Virus record (IMG/VR): IMGVR_UViG_3300032315_000554
Location: 1 to 60,928 of that record
Source: a virus
Direction: 5' to 3' (one strand)
DNA length: 60,928 bases
The position numbers and the translations under genes were made by a program. How positions within the stretch are numbered: the first letter of the stretch is position 1; the number at the start of each line of letters is the position of its first letter. This document shows positions 22,405-31,172 of the stretch, in pieces. The notes beneath the pieces are model-generated. The model ran no database searches and was not told the origin of the DNA. It saw only the letters and a list, made by a program, of their open reading frames with translations.

Positions 22405-23712
22405 ATGAGCACAGAAATAGATAACGATACAAGCATAGACAACGAGTCAAACGTAGTTTCAGAACCCACAGCAGCGTCCGGGTTTGGAAATCCATCATTG
22501 GACGCTGACAAAATCGACGACAGCACCGAAGCTCGCATCGATGCACTTCTCGACGAATCCATTCGCGATACGAATCCAGACTTCAAAGAAAGCGATTCGT
22601 CTAGCGAGGAGGATTCTGAAAATCTTCTTTCGGCGGAAAATCCAAAGATTGAGCGGGATTCAAGATCCGCTGAGGCTGTTGCCCAACCGAATCAGGTTGA
22701 GGCTACTCCTGTAGCTGAGATTGATCCTGAAATTGCTGCCATTGAGCAGCCAAGAAATCTTTCCGAGAAGAACCAGAGCAACTGGAGAAAACTTCAAGAG
22801 ACCGCTTCCGTTTACAAGAAGCAGGCAGAAGAGGCTGATCAACTTCGTTCCAGACTGCAGGAGTTGGAGGCGCAGTCTCCTCAGGTGCAGACTCCCACTG
22901 ATTACGAAGAGTTGAAGAAGTTCAGGCAAATTTTTGACATCAAAAATGACCCCGAGTTTAAGTCCAAGTACGAGAAGCCACTCAGTCAGGCCAAGGAAAA
23001 CATCTACGGCATCCTGAAAAAGCATGGCGCCTCAGACGAGGTGATCCAATCAATCGAGAAAGCCGGGGGACCGGACAAGATCGATCAGACGTGGTGGAAA
23101 AACAACGCTATCGACAAACTCCCGCTTACAGACTCCGAAAGGCTGAAGCGAAATCTTGTTGACGTTGTTGACCTGAAAGAGAATCAGGAAAAAGAGTTGG
23201 AGTTTGTTGCTCAAAACGCCGAGCAGATCATGCAGGAGCGTCAGATGGAAACGTATCACTGGTACGAATCCGAAAACCAAAACATCGAGCAGCATGTTGA
23301 CCAACTCACAAAGGATCTTCCTTGGGCTAGATATATGGACGTTCCTCAGGGTGCTTCGCAAGAAGAGGCGTCAAAAATCCAACAACACAATGCTGCCGTG
23401 GATTCATTGTCTGAAAAATTCAACGCCGCTCTGTGGCCTCAGACGGCTCAAGATAGGACGAACGTAGCCGCCGCAGCGGTATTCTCTCATGTCTTGACCG
23501 AAGAGCTTCAGAAGACGCAAAAGGCTTACGCCGATACTCAGAGTCAGTTGAAAAAACTGACAGAAGAAAACAACAGGCTAAAAGGCGCAGGAAAGCTGCC
23601 AAGGTCTAATGTTGGATCTTCTAATTCTGTCAAAGCAAACTCTCTTAGCGACCGCATAAAGATGTCCCCGATGGACGCCATCGATTTCGGTCTTGATGAA
23701 GCAGGTTCCTAA
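22405..23712 (+). CDS. Scaffold-like protein
   Basis: 435 aa. Acidic, low-complexity N-terminus (Asp/Glu/Ser-rich to about residue 95), long coiled-coil segments (NWRKLQETASVYKKQAEEAD, LRSRLQELE, LKKLTEENNRLK) and a short structured C-terminus ending MSPMDAIDFGLDEAGS. Composition and position upstream of capsid match phage scaffolding proteins, which guide capsid assembly and then exit. Its stop overlaps the next start by one base. Unusually, four genes separate it from the capsid gene. Confidence 0.7.
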   Translation: MSTEIDNDTSIDNESNVVSEPTAASGFGNPSLDADKIDDSTEARIDALLDESIRDTNPDFKESDSSSEEDSENLLSAENPKIERDSRSAEAVAQPNQVEATPVAEIDPEIAAIEQPRNLSEKNQSNWRKLQETASVYKKQAEEADQLRSRLQELEAQSPQVQTPTDYEELKKFRQIFDIKNDPEFKSKYEKPLSQAKENIYGILKKHGASDEVIQSIEKAGGPDKIDQTWWKNNAIDKLPLTDSERLKRNLVDVVDLKENQEKELEFVAQNAEQIMQERQMETYHWYESENQNIEQHVDQLTKDLPWARYMDVPQGASQEEASKIQQHNAAVDSLSEKFNAALWPQTAQDRTNVAAAAVFSHVLTEELQKTQKAYADTQSQLKKLTEENNRLKGAGKLPRSNVGSSNSVKANSLSDRIKMSPMDAIDFGLDEAGS

Positions 23713-24803
23713 TGGAAGAAAAACCCTCTGTTTTTGGCGGTCTAAAAAACCTCGTAAAAAGAGGCATCGATAAATTTATGAACACACGCATCAGTCCAGA
23801 TGAGCAGATCACACTAAACGCACTCGACTCGTTCGATCCGTTTTCGAGACCCGGCCAAACGACTCCTCCTCCTCCTCCTAAAAAAACAGAAGAGGTTGCT
23901 CCTATTGCAACTGAACCCGTGCGCGAGGAGGCTCCTATCAGAAAAATAATTGTGACTGATACGAAGCCGAAGAAGTCTCAGGCAAAAAAGAAGCAAGAGC
24001 CTCAGGAGGAAAATAGTGACGTTCTTCAGAACGCCCCGGAAGTTGCATTTTCTGACGTTGTGGCAAGAGAAAATCCGATTCAAGAGTCACGAAGTCCTGA
24101 GGGTCTTCCATCGTACCGATGTGAGTTCTCGGGGAGAGACGTGTTTGTTGGATTCCCATGCTACAAAACGACAAACCCGGTAACGGCATTCGCTATGATA
24201 GCTATGGCGCTAGACTTTGGCAGGGACAAGATTCGCTTCGATATGTCCATTGGAGACGCAATGATCTATCACTCGCGAAACGTACTGGCACAGAAGTTCC
24301 TTGAAACTGATGCAAAGTATCTCTTGATGATCGACGATGATATTATTCCCTGCATAGGTAGGCCAGCGTGGATGAGATCAACAGTCGCAGCAGCCAGAAA
24401 CATAGCAGAACAACCGTTGCAGAGGCATGTTATCCACCGTCTGGTTGGCTCCGGTAAGACGTTGATCGGTGGGGCATACTTTGGTCGCCAAGAAGGCGCC
24501 CCGCTAATGTGCTCAAACAGAGACTTGGCGAGCCAAGCTCGCGAGTACCGTGACTTCTATCACCCGGTAGACTGGGTAGGAACTGGATGCATTCTTATCC
24601 ATCGAAAGGTATTCGAGGACATCGAGCAAAAGTTTCCAGAGCTAAATCCAGAGAAGGAAGGCGAACCGTTCGATTACTTCCATCCGATCAAATCGACAAT
24701 GGGAGAAGACGTTTCTTTCTGCCACAGGGCAAAGATCGCCGGGCATCAGCCGTTTATTGATCTCGGGACACCTGTCTTTCACGTTGGCTACAAGACCTAC
24801 TGA
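23712..24803 (+). CDS. Putative GT2-like glycosyltransferase B
   Basis: 363 aa. Residues 1-130 are a Pro/Lys/Glu-rich unstructured extension (PPPPPKK, then KKSQAKKKQEPQEE). The catalytic domain has IGDAMIYHSRNVLAQKFLE, then YLLMIDDDIIP with the D-x-D metal site near residue 208, VDWVGTGCILIHRKVF, and GEDVSFCHRAKIAGHQPFID near the C-terminus with the catalytic ED. This is the GT-A layout of phage and virus GT2-type enzymes. Coupled to its neighbours by one-base overlaps. Confidence 0.8.
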   Translation: MEEKPSVFGGLKNLVKRGIDKFMNTRISPDEQITLNALDSFDPFSRPGQTTPPPPPKKTEEVAPIATEPVREEAPIRKIIVTDTKPKKSQAKKKQEPQEENSDVLQNAPEVAFSDVVARENPIQESRSPEGLPSYRCEFSGRDVFVGFPCYKTTNPVTAFAMIAMALDFGRDKIRFDMSIGDAMIYHSRNVLAQKFLETDAKYLLMIDDDIIPCIGRPAWMRSTVAAARNIAEQPLQRHVIHRLVGSGKTLIGGAYFGRQEGAPLMCSNRDLASQAREYRDFYHPVDWVGTGCILIHRKVFEDIEQKFPELNPEKEGEPFDYFHPIKSTMGEDVSFCHRAKIAGHQPFIDLGTPVFHVGYKTY

Positions 24804-25390
24804 TGAAAAAGAAGATATTTGCCTACTACGAACCCATTCAGGAGTACTCTCAAAAAGAAGAGTTTCCGAGGGCAAACGCATGGAAGCACACTTGGCAAAA
24901 CCAAGGATGGGAATGCGTCATGCTCAATAGGAGCCATGCTGAGCATGAAAAGCAGCAGTCTAAGCTGATGAAGCACATGATGATGGAGGGCAATAGAATG
25001 CCACAGGACAAGCTGAACGACTTCAAGAAGATGCTGGCTAGGTACAAAAGATGGTGTGCCTTATACATGTGCGGCGGAGGGTGGATGTCTGACTACGATG
25101 TTGCGAATATAGCGTTTACTCCGAGTCTGGCTGAAGAGCTAGAGAAGGAGAAAACGCTGCACATCATCACCGGAGAACCTGCCTACTTGTTTTACGCAAC
25201 TCAGGACCATTGCCGGGCTGCAATATTAAAGTTTATGTCTTCCAGTTTTTACAAGGACGGAAGAATTCAGTTTGAGTCAGACATTCTTGAGGCGGAAGAA
25301 AGCATAAACCATCTGACTAATCTATTGTTCCACGGGGAACAGGGTTCTTCTGAACCCAAGTCGCAGCAAATGCTAAAGTATTGCACCTAA
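24803..25390 (+). CDS. Putative GT32-like glycosyltransferase C
   Basis: 195 aa. KKIFAYYEPIQEY starts a Rossmann strand; LARYKRWCALYMCGGGWMSDYDV contains the conserved sugar-binding region with D-x-D (D97, D99), typical of capsular or mannosyl GT32 proteins. The C-terminal third is helical. One-base overlap with the previous gene indicates coordinated translation in the glycosylation island. Confidence 0.75.
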   Translation: MKKKIFAYYEPIQEYSQKEEFPRANAWKHTWQNQGWECVMLNRSHAEHEKQQSKLMKHMMMEGNRMPQDKLNDFKKMLARYKRWCALYMCGGGWMSDYDVANIAFTPSLAEELEKEKTLHIITGEPAYLFYATQDHCRAAILKFMSSSFYKDGRIQFESDILEAEESINHLTNLLFHGEQGSSEPKSQQMLKYCT

Positions 25391-25399
25391 TATCACGGT

Positions 25400-26107
25400 A
25401 TGCGCTTCCTTCACTCAGGCTCCATAGGAGATATAATTGCGTTTCTGCCGTGCATGAGAGCACTCGGTGGCGGAGATCTCGTTATAACAGATCACCCCGA
25501 GCTTTGTATGGGAGGGTTCAAGTATGACTCCGTAAAGCCGCTGCTCGAAGCACAGGACTATGTACAGTCGGTATCGTATACAAGGCATCCCGAAGGCATA
25601 GACTACGATGCCTGTGGGTTCAGGAGGTACTGGGGACAGGGTTCAATTATAGAAATGCAAGCCAAAGAGCTTGGCATACCAGTGCCGTACTTGTCTGCTT
25701 GGATTAAAGTGCAGCCTGACCCCACTACCGTTGGGAGAATAGTTTGCTGCAGGTCGCATAGATACAGAAACGATAAATTCCCTTGGGCGCAGGTAGTTGA
25801 TCAGTTCCGTGAAAAAATAATCTTTATTGGCCTATATGATGAGTACGGAGACTTCACAAATAACTACGGACACGTCGATAAACTTTGCGTCAAAGACTTG
25901 CTGGAATTTGCTCAGTTGATCGCCGGAAGCGATATTTTCATAGGCAACCAGTCTTCTCCATTTTGGATCGCCGCAGGAATGAACCATCCTCTTGTGCAGG
26001 AAACTCATCAGCATATACGCGACTCGGTGGTTCCGTACGGCAACGCATTCTACTCGGAAGATGGAAGTTTCGAGCGAATAAATGATTTTATAAAAAAAAA
26101 ACTTTGA
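25400..26107 (+). CDS. Putative GT-B (GT9-like) glycosyltransferase D
   Basis: 235 aa. MRFLHSGSIGDIIAFLPCMRAL is the glycine-rich N-terminal loop of heptosyltransferase-like GT9 enzymes. LIAGSDIFIGNQSSPFWIAAGMNHP is the nucleotide-sugar side seen in this family. It would use an activated sugar donor in the cytoplasm. The TGA stop lies inside a TTGACA box (26104-26109), so the gene end and a promoter overlap. Confidence 0.75.
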   Translation: MRFLHSGSIGDIIAFLPCMRALGGGDLVITDHPELCMGGFKYDSVKPLLEAQDYVQSVSYTRHPEGIDYDACGFRRYWGQGSIIEMQAKELGIPVPYLSAWIKVQPDPTTVGRIVCCRSHRYRNDKFPWAQVVDQFREKIIFIGLYDEYGDFTNNYGHVDKLCVKDLLEFAQLIAGSDIFIGNQSSPFWIAAGMNHPLVQETHQHIRDSVVPYGNAFYSEDGSFERINDFIKKKL

Positions 26108-26132
26108 CAAAAAAACGAAATCTACTTAGTTT
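26104..26132 (+). promoter_or_regulatory. Candidate major capsid promoter
   Basis: Perfect -35 TTGACA (26104-26109), 17-bp spacer, weak -10 TAGTTT (26127-26132). It leads into a 220-nt leader before the capsid gene. The -10 is poor, so an activator may be needed. Confidence 0.45.
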
Positions 26133-26355
26133 TCTAGCAGATCGGAATACTGCTTCCGTTATAGCAGCGACCAGCAGTGGTCACCAAGCACTGCAAGCAG
26201 GCCGAAAACAATGCACCAACGTGCCGGGTGCGACCAGAAAAGCAACTTCCCGCACCCGTGGGAAAAAACGCTTTTGGAGTCGCCCCGGTTTTTTCTTGGG
26301 GTGGTTTCAAAAGCAAAGAAACCAAAACAAAACTTAACCAAGAAAAACTAAAATT
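26133..26355 (+). promoter_or_regulatory. Hairpin-rich leader of the capsid gene
   Basis: No convincing gene. Visible helices: CTGCT/AGCAG (26150-26154 with 26163-26167), GACCA/TGGTC (26169-26182, GCAG loop), CTGC/GCAG (26191-26200), an 8-bp perfect CGGGTGCG/CGCACCCG (26225-26232 with 26251-26258), CGCCCC/GGGGTG around a T run (26281-26303) and GGTTTC/GAAACC (26303-26308 with 26318-26323). The last 30 bases before ATG are A-rich and open. It may stabilise the most abundant late mRNA or regulate it. Confidence 0.55.
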
Positions 26356-27564
26356 ATGTCGTATGATTGCATTCCCTTGGCGACGATCCAAAACTTCGCC
26401 GCTAAGGACGTTGACCGTATCATTGGTCAGATTGGCCGGGTTCTCGCCCGGAAGTCTCCTTACATTAACTCCATCGATGGTGGAACGCTACCTAACGTCT
26501 CTGACGTGGTTCGCTCTGTTGTCGAGGAAATGGCTGTTCCTGCGTCCTCGCTCGCGGCTCCTGTTTTCGTCAATGACACCACACTCTGTGGCGTTGGCGC
26601 CAACCCGGACCTCGTCGGCAGCACCGAGTACAGCTTCCAACTCCAAACCCTTCGCGGTGCTGGTCCCCGTGTCTGCGTCAAGCAGGCTCGCACGGCATTC
26701 AAGGGAAGCTATCTGCAGGCTCAGGTCTCTCTTGAGAAGACCATCCTGCAGATCATCAACGCTGACATCCGGTACCAGTACCTGATCCAGTCGGGCATCA
26801 AGTTTGTCGCCAACAGCACCCGTGCGTTCACACAGAACCTCACGGGCGACATGCAGGCGCTCAACACGAAGTTCGCGGCAGTCCTCCCGGATGCTCCGAT
26901 GAACTTCAAGACGCTCTACAAGATCGGCAGCTTCCTGCGCGAAGAGATGCTGGCTGAACCCTTCGCGACCCGTGACGGAGAATTCTTCCAAGTCTTGGCG
27001 AGCGCAGATCAGATCGAAAACTTCCGCAATGACGCTGATGTCAAAGAGGACTTGATCGGTCTGACCACTGGCTCCTTCCGCCTCGGCGAGGAGAGCATCG
27101 CTGGCTACCAGTTCATGGGCTACCGGGGCTTTGCTTTCGGCATCGACCAGCAGCCTCTCCGGGCGACTGGATTCGACGGAAGTAACAACCTTGTTCTGGT
27201 CAACCCGATCATCAGCCAGTCCGTGGACAACGGCTTCGCTCAGCGCCGTAACCCTGCTTGGGTTAGTGCTCCGTACGAGGTCATGTTCGTCATCGCTGGC
27301 GAAGCGTTCAAGCGCCTCGTCCCCGAGTCGTACACTGGTGAGGGAACCTTCAAGTTCGCTCCTCAGCTTGCGATGGGCGAACTGGAGTGGACCTACTTCC
27401 GCGACAACGACTGCAACCTGTACGGTGACTTTGGTCAGCACATCTACCAAATTCAACGTGCGATTCAGCCGATCCGTCCGCAGAACGTCTGCGCCATCGT
27501 CTACAAGCGTTGCCCGTTTGACGGTCTGCCTCTGGCTTGCTCGACCAGCACGACTGGTCTCTAG
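26356..27564 (+). CDS. Major capsid protein
   Basis: 402 aa, GC-rich with codon use typical of a highly expressed gene (many C-ending codons). Sequence features: an N-terminal arm, YEVMFVIAGEAFKRLVPESYTGEG, ELEWTYFRDNDCNLYGDFGQHIYQIQRAIQPI and a Cys-containing C-terminus. Size, unique long leader, strong downstream hairpin and place between the head-assembly and fibre genes support an HK97-fold capsid protein. The fold is inferred rather than matched by motif. Confidence 0.75.
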   Translation: MSYDCIPLATIQNFAAKDVDRIIGQIGRVLARKSPYINSIDGGTLPNVSDVVRSVVEEMAVPASSLAAPVFVNDTTLCGVGANPDLVGSTEYSFQLQTLRGAGPRVCVKQARTAFKGSYLQAQVSLEKTILQIINADIRYQYLIQSGIKFVANSTRAFTQNLTGDMQALNTKFAAVLPDAPMNFKTLYKIGSFLREEMLAEPFATRDGEFFQVLASADQIENFRNDADVKEDLIGLTTGSFRLGEESIAGYQFMGYRGFAFGIDQQPLRATGFDGSNNLVLVNPIISQSVDNGFAQRRNPAWVSAPYEVMFVIAGEAFKRLVPESYTGEGTFKFAPQLAMGELEWTYFRDNDCNLYGDFGQHIYQIQRAIQPIRPQNVCAIVYKRCPFDGLPLACSTSTTGL

Positions 27565-27572
27565 TCTAAGAG

Positions 27573-27624
27573 TCATCTGATCACGGCGGGGGATGAGCAA
27601 TCACTCCCCCGCCCCATCAGGTGA
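27573..27624 (+). terminator. Long hairpin after the capsid gene
   Basis: Two stacked stems: GGCGGGGGA/TCCCCCGCC (27585-27593 with 27605-27613), flanked by TCATCTGAT/ATCAGGTGA (27573-27581 with 27616-27624, one wobble). No T run follows, so it may act as an RNase block or attenuator rather than a full terminator. Confidence 0.7.
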
Positions 27625-27663
27625 TTCTGTGCATAGGTCACGGGCTTACCGCTTTAAGAATAC

Positions 27664-29976
27664 ATGAGCAGTCCTAGTATTTTAGATACAGCGGAGTATC
27701 GTAAATTGGCGCTTATTGCTGCTGGAGTGAACCTTTCCTCTATTCCTCCAATACTAGATACAGCAACTTGGCGACATCTTATGCTTGCCGCTCTGTATGA
27801 AATCGGCAGCGGCGGAGGAGGAGGAGGAGGATATATTAATGGTATAGTCAATACTTATAACGACTTGCCAGTGACGATAGGAACACCTGCAATCAATTCA
27901 GTTTATCTTGTGCGATTTTCCACAGGAATATGGCTAATCAACAGACACCCGGCTGGACTGTATATTCGTATATCCGATTTGGGAAATTTAGACGATTGGG
28001 AATATCTAGGAACATTTCCTGAGGTTCAGTCAGACTCGCGCTGGCGAGTTTATAATGAAGCCGCCCCAACTAAGGAAGTTGCTCTGGATGTCAGCGGGGT
28101 AACCTCAGGGGTCACAAGAACTTTATCCGTACCGAATGCGTCTGGTCGCATCCAAGTCGAGGGCCAGCCAATAGGAAACACCGCGCCAGCCGCAGGCACC
28201 TTCACCACCCTCACCGCGAACACCTCTCTTGCCGTAGCAGGCGGAATTATCACTGGCGCATCAAACGTCATTGAGATGGTCAATGCAAGCAACACACAAA
28301 CATTTCGCATCTACAGCAGTTTTTCATTAGCTAACATTTTTTCTCGGCTGTCGATTCGCGGTGCAAATCCATTTAGCGGCAACCACATCATTGCGACTGA
28401 AAAGGGAACCAGTGGCGGCGCGGCAAAGGGACTTGATCTTCAGACTGACAGCGTTACACGCTTGACGTTAGGCGAAACTGGAGGGGTGACGGTAGCCAGC
28501 GGCAACCTCGTTGTCACAGACAACACGGGAGGCGAAACCGCAACCTTCGACGCGCAGAATAAGCTGACGGCAAATCGGACGTATAATCTGCCTAATGCCA
28601 CTGGAACTATCGCGCTTAACGAAACCTTCGCCGCCCCGCCAGCCATCGGCAGCACCACGCCAGCCGCCGGATCGTTTACGACTTTGAGCGCGAGCGATTA
28701 CCTCACCGCATCCAACGCAACGGCCAGCCCACCGACAACTCTTACAGCGGCGAGAGGTATTCAATGGTCTGGTCTGGGCGGCACTTTTTCCAACACTGCG
28801 TCGATCTACGGATCATACAACGGCGGAATTCCGACTTTCGGAATCGGCACAGGAGCGTCAGCTGGTTCCACGACAGAAATCGCAGCGTTCAACTCAAGCG
28901 GTATTACTTTTAATAATGTGCTCAACATTCCAGACGGCTCCAGAACCGCGCTACCCTTCCGCTTCACCAGCGAAACCAACAACGGATTTTATCGTCGAGG
29001 CGCAAACACGCTGACTTTTGTGAACGGCGGCAGCAATCGCTTTGAGATCAGCGGAACGCAAGTTCGTTTGGAGGTCAACCAGAGCTTTGGTTGGGTTTCC
29101 AACGATTTAACTGGTTCAATAGATTTGAATTTTGTTCGTGATGCCGCCGATACCCTCGGTCAACGCCGTGGTTTAGTTGCCCAGCGTTACAACCTCTACG
29201 GCACATTCACCAGCACCACGAATTTTGAACGTCTGTTTCTGGACTACAACGCCACAGCGTTAGCCTTCCGTATCGGCACGGAGAAGGGAACCAGTGGATC
29301 TGCGAGGGCGTTGGAGTTTCAGACGGATGGGGTGACGAGGATGACGCTTGGCGCAACTGGAATTTTCACCTATAGCGCGGCTGCAACTTTCAACGTCAAT
29401 ACCACTGGTTCTGGGAACAATACGTTAACTCTTGATAATGGCGGGACGGCTGGCTCGGCGAGGATGCTTGTTGGTGCTGGAGGATCACATAGTCAAACGA
29501 TAACAATGGACCCTCGCGGGGTAAGCACAGGACAGCCCACGATAAATGCCGCTTCTAATCCAGCATGGCTTCATCTTCAAACGGGAGCGACCACTCGTTT
29601 AAGTCTTGGCCCAAGCGAGGCCAATTTTACCGTGCCAATCATTCGCATCGGCGGCACAACCAGTCTTTTCCCCGCGCTGAAGCGCAGCAGCACAACGCTG
29701 CAAGTGAGGCTGGCGGATGATACCGACTTCGCCCCGCTCTCCTGCGGTGCCTTGACCCTCAACGGCAACCTCGACGCCTCCACGCGAAACATTGTCACCG
29801 ACACCACAACAGGAACCAAGATCGGCACGGCAACCACGCAGAAGATCGGGTTCTTCAACGCAACGCCTGTAGTGCAGCCGACCGCCGTGGCAGACGCAAC
29901 GGACGCCGCAACCGTGATTACTCAACTCAACGCCTTGCTTGCGCGTGTGCGAACACTCGGCCTCATCGCCAACTAA
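27664..29976 (+). CDS. Tail fibre protein with internal repeats
   Basis: 770 aa. The N-terminal 130 residues contain a G-rich hinge (SGGGGGGGY) and an attachment-like domain. The middle is Ser/Thr/Gly-rich beta-repeat sequence with two visible repeats: GTAPAAG-type TFTTLTA/SFTTLSA units, and EKGTSGGAAKGLDLQTDSVT matched by EKGTSGSARALEFQTDGVT. The C-terminus has TKIGTATTQKIGFFNATPVV, a common phage fibre-end motif, then a trimerising helix. Likely receptor-binding fibre or part of its shaft. Confidence 0.8.
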   Translation: MSSPSILDTAEYRKLALIAAGVNLSSIPPILDTATWRHLMLAALYEIGSGGGGGGGYINGIVNTYNDLPVTIGTPAINSVYLVRFSTGIWLINRHPAGLYIRISDLGNLDDWEYLGTFPEVQSDSRWRVYNEAAPTKEVALDVSGVTSGVTRTLSVPNASGRIQVEGQPIGNTAPAAGTFTTLTANTSLAVAGGIITGASNVIEMVNASNTQTFRIYSSFSLANIFSRLSIRGANPFSGNHIIATEKGTSGGAAKGLDLQTDSVTRLTLGETGGVTVASGNLVVTDNTGGETATFDAQNKLTANRTYNLPNATGTIALNETFAAPPAIGSTTPAAGSFTTLSASDYLTASNATASPPTTLTAARGIQWSGLGGTFSNTASIYGSYNGGIPTFGIGTGASAGSTTEIAAFNSSGITFNNVLNIPDGSRTALPFRFTSETNNGFYRRGANTLTFVNGGSNRFEISGTQVRLEVNQSFGWVSNDLTGSIDLNFVRDAADTLGQRRGLVAQRYNLYGTFTSTTNFERLFLDYNATALAFRIGTEKGTSGSARALEFQTDGVTRMTLGATGIFTYSAAATFNVNTTGSGNNTLTLDNGGTAGSARMLVGAGGSHSQTITMDPRGVSTGQPTINAASNPAWLHLQTGATTRLSLGPSEANFTVPIIRIGGTTSLFPALKRSSTTLQVRLADDTDFAPLSCGALTLNGNLDASTRNIVTDTTTGTKIGTATTQKIGFFNATPVVQPTAVADATDAATVITQLNALLARVRTLGLIAN

Positions 29977-29980
29977 CTTT

Positions 29981-30307
29981 ATGCTAACCAACCCAACCCC
30001 AATAGTGACGGACCCCGTTCCGTCGAAAACCTACGACAAGCTACATGTGTATACGCTCTCCGCGATCCAGCCTACGGCGGATTCGGGAAGCATTACCGTG
30101 GAGCTTCTGCCATCTACTTCGGATGGACAGCTTGCTTCGGGAGACAAAGTCCAGCGCATGACCGCGCCCCTGAACCCTGAAATCATGGTAGCCGTGCCAG
30201 AGTTGAAAGCTGCGTTCGATGCCGTGATTGCGGCGATCCCCGCCACACAAGCCTATCTGGCGAGCCAGCAAGAAACCGTCGAACAGGAGGAAACTATCAA
30301 TGAATAA
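29981..30307 (+). CDS. Fibre-associated small protein, 108 aa
   Basis: ATG 29981 was chosen over upstream in-frame non-ATG starts inside the fibre gene. A beta-rich N-terminus (VHVYTLSAIQ-like, SGSITVELLPS) is followed by an Ala-rich helix and a Glu/Gln-rich tail (SQQETVEQEETINE). Directly behind the fibre gene, so possibly a fibre-tip or assembly protein. No family recognised. Confidence 0.65.
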   Translation: MLTNPTPIVTDPVPSKTYDKLHVYTLSAIQPTADSGSITVELLPSTSDGQLASGDKVQRMTAPLNPEIMVAVPELKAAFDAVIAAIPATQAYLASQQETVEQEETINE

Positions 30308-30458
30308 GACAGTCACACTAACAGAGGAAGAAGCTCGCATCGTGATGCAAGCTCTGGATATTGCTACAAAAACCGGGGGGCTGAATGCTGCCGCGCAACT
30401 TTTGCCTGTTGCGGTGTCCATTGAGAAGCAGTTAACAAATAAAGAAGAATCGTCATAG
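30300..30458 (+). CDS. Small helical protein, 52 aa
   Basis: ATG 30300 overlaps the preceding gene by 8 bases. VTLTEEEARIVMQALDIATK and a second helix LLPVAVSIEKQL make a two-helix protein, a common type next to phage lysis genes. Function unknown. Confidence 0.65.
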   Translation: MNKTVTLTEEEARIVMQALDIATKTGGLNAAAQLLPVAVSIEKQLTNKEESS

Positions 30459-30469
30459 AGTGCAAAACA

Positions 30470-30784
30470 ATGAATCCTCAGGCTGTAATTGATGCCACTA
30501 ACCATGCGGCAGCGCAAAGCGACAGATGGATGTTTGTCGCCTTGCTGGTAATTGGACTTCTTGCAATAGGATACTTGTTCCGGTTTTTTACGCAGCGAAT
30601 CGATGCGCTTCAAACGCGAATGGACGTTCAGAGCGGCGACTTTATTAGCCATCTGCAAAAAGCAAACAAGGAAATGCTGGAGGTCATCAGCCTTGCACAA
30701 TCGACAATCTCAAAAAATTCTATGCTGATGGAACGGGTAGAAAGAAGGTTAAACGAGGGCGGCAGGAGAATAAGTGACACATGA
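30470..30784 (+). CDS. i-spanin or holin-like membrane protein, 104 aa
   Basis: A 20-residue polar N-terminus, one strong membrane span (WMFVALLVIGLLAIGYLF), then about 65 residues of charged coiled coil (RIDALQTRMDVQ, LMERVERRLNEG). This is the topology of an inner-membrane spanin. Its ATGA overlap with the lipoprotein gene at 30781 strengthens an i-spanin/o-spanin pair that fuses inner and outer membranes at lysis. Confidence 0.7.
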   Translation: MNPQAVIDATNHAAAQSDRWMFVALLVIGLLAIGYLFRFFTQRIDALQTRMDVQSGDFISHLQKANKEMLEVISLAQSTISKNSMLMERVERRLNEGGRRISDT

Positions 30785-30999
30785 AGCCCAAACAGATTTC
30801 ATTAGTACTCGTAATTGCACTTGCAATAGCAATGCTTGCATTGCTTACGGGATGCGTGAGCGTACCTATACCGCCGGGCGGCGACAATTCAGGAAAACTT
30901 GGAAGACTGGAACTTAAACTGGTCTTCATACCGAATATCTCTGGAGCTATCGACTATCTCTGGAGCCAACAACAACCAAAACCAACATCATCAAAATGA
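30781..30999 (+). CDS. o-spanin-like lipoprotein, 72 aa
   Basis: A signal sequence (ISLVLVIALAIAMLALLTGC) ends in the lipobox LLTGC; the mature part starts CVSVPIPPGG and ends with QQQPKPTSSK. Outer-membrane lipoprotein character plus ATGA overlap with the coiled-coil membrane protein fits an Rz/Rz1-type spanin pair. Its presence argues for a Gram-negative host. It is itself coupled to the next gene by ATGA. Confidence 0.75.
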   Translation: MKPKQISLVLVIALAIAMLALLTGCVSVPIPPGGDNSGKLGRLELKLVFIPNISGAIDYLWSQQQPKPTSSK

Positions 31000-31172
31000 A
31001 AAACATCCTCAGCGTTCTGCTTCAAAAACTAACCGAGAATTCCACTTGGCGCGGACTCATCCTTCTTAGCACCGCACTTGGACTCCGGTTAGAACCCGAG
31101 TTGCAGACGCAAATCATCTCCGCTGGCCTCGCCTTGGTCGGCGTCATCAACGTCATCCGCAAAGGAAAGTAA
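30996..31172 (+). CDS. Holin-like protein, 58 aa
   Basis: ATGA overlap with the lipoprotein gene. Two moderately hydrophobic segments, WRGLILLSTALGLRL and IISAGLALVGVINVI, joined by a short polar turn, with a basic C-terminus RKGK: the shape of a small class II holin. Its stop overlaps the endolysin-like gene start, consistent with a lysis operon. Confidence 0.65.
   Translation: MKNILSVLLQKLTENSTWRGLILLSTALGLRLEPELQTQIISAGLALVGVINVIRKGK

Noticed and set aside
26281-26303. CGCCCC-T6-GGGG element as a terminator before the capsid gene
   Set aside because: The T run is in the loop, not after the stem, so it cannot act as a standard Rho-independent terminator in this direction.
26104-26337. 77-codon frame from TTG in the capsid leader
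   Set aside because: The TTG is the -35 box, the product is a basic low-information string, and the region is better explained by hairpins.
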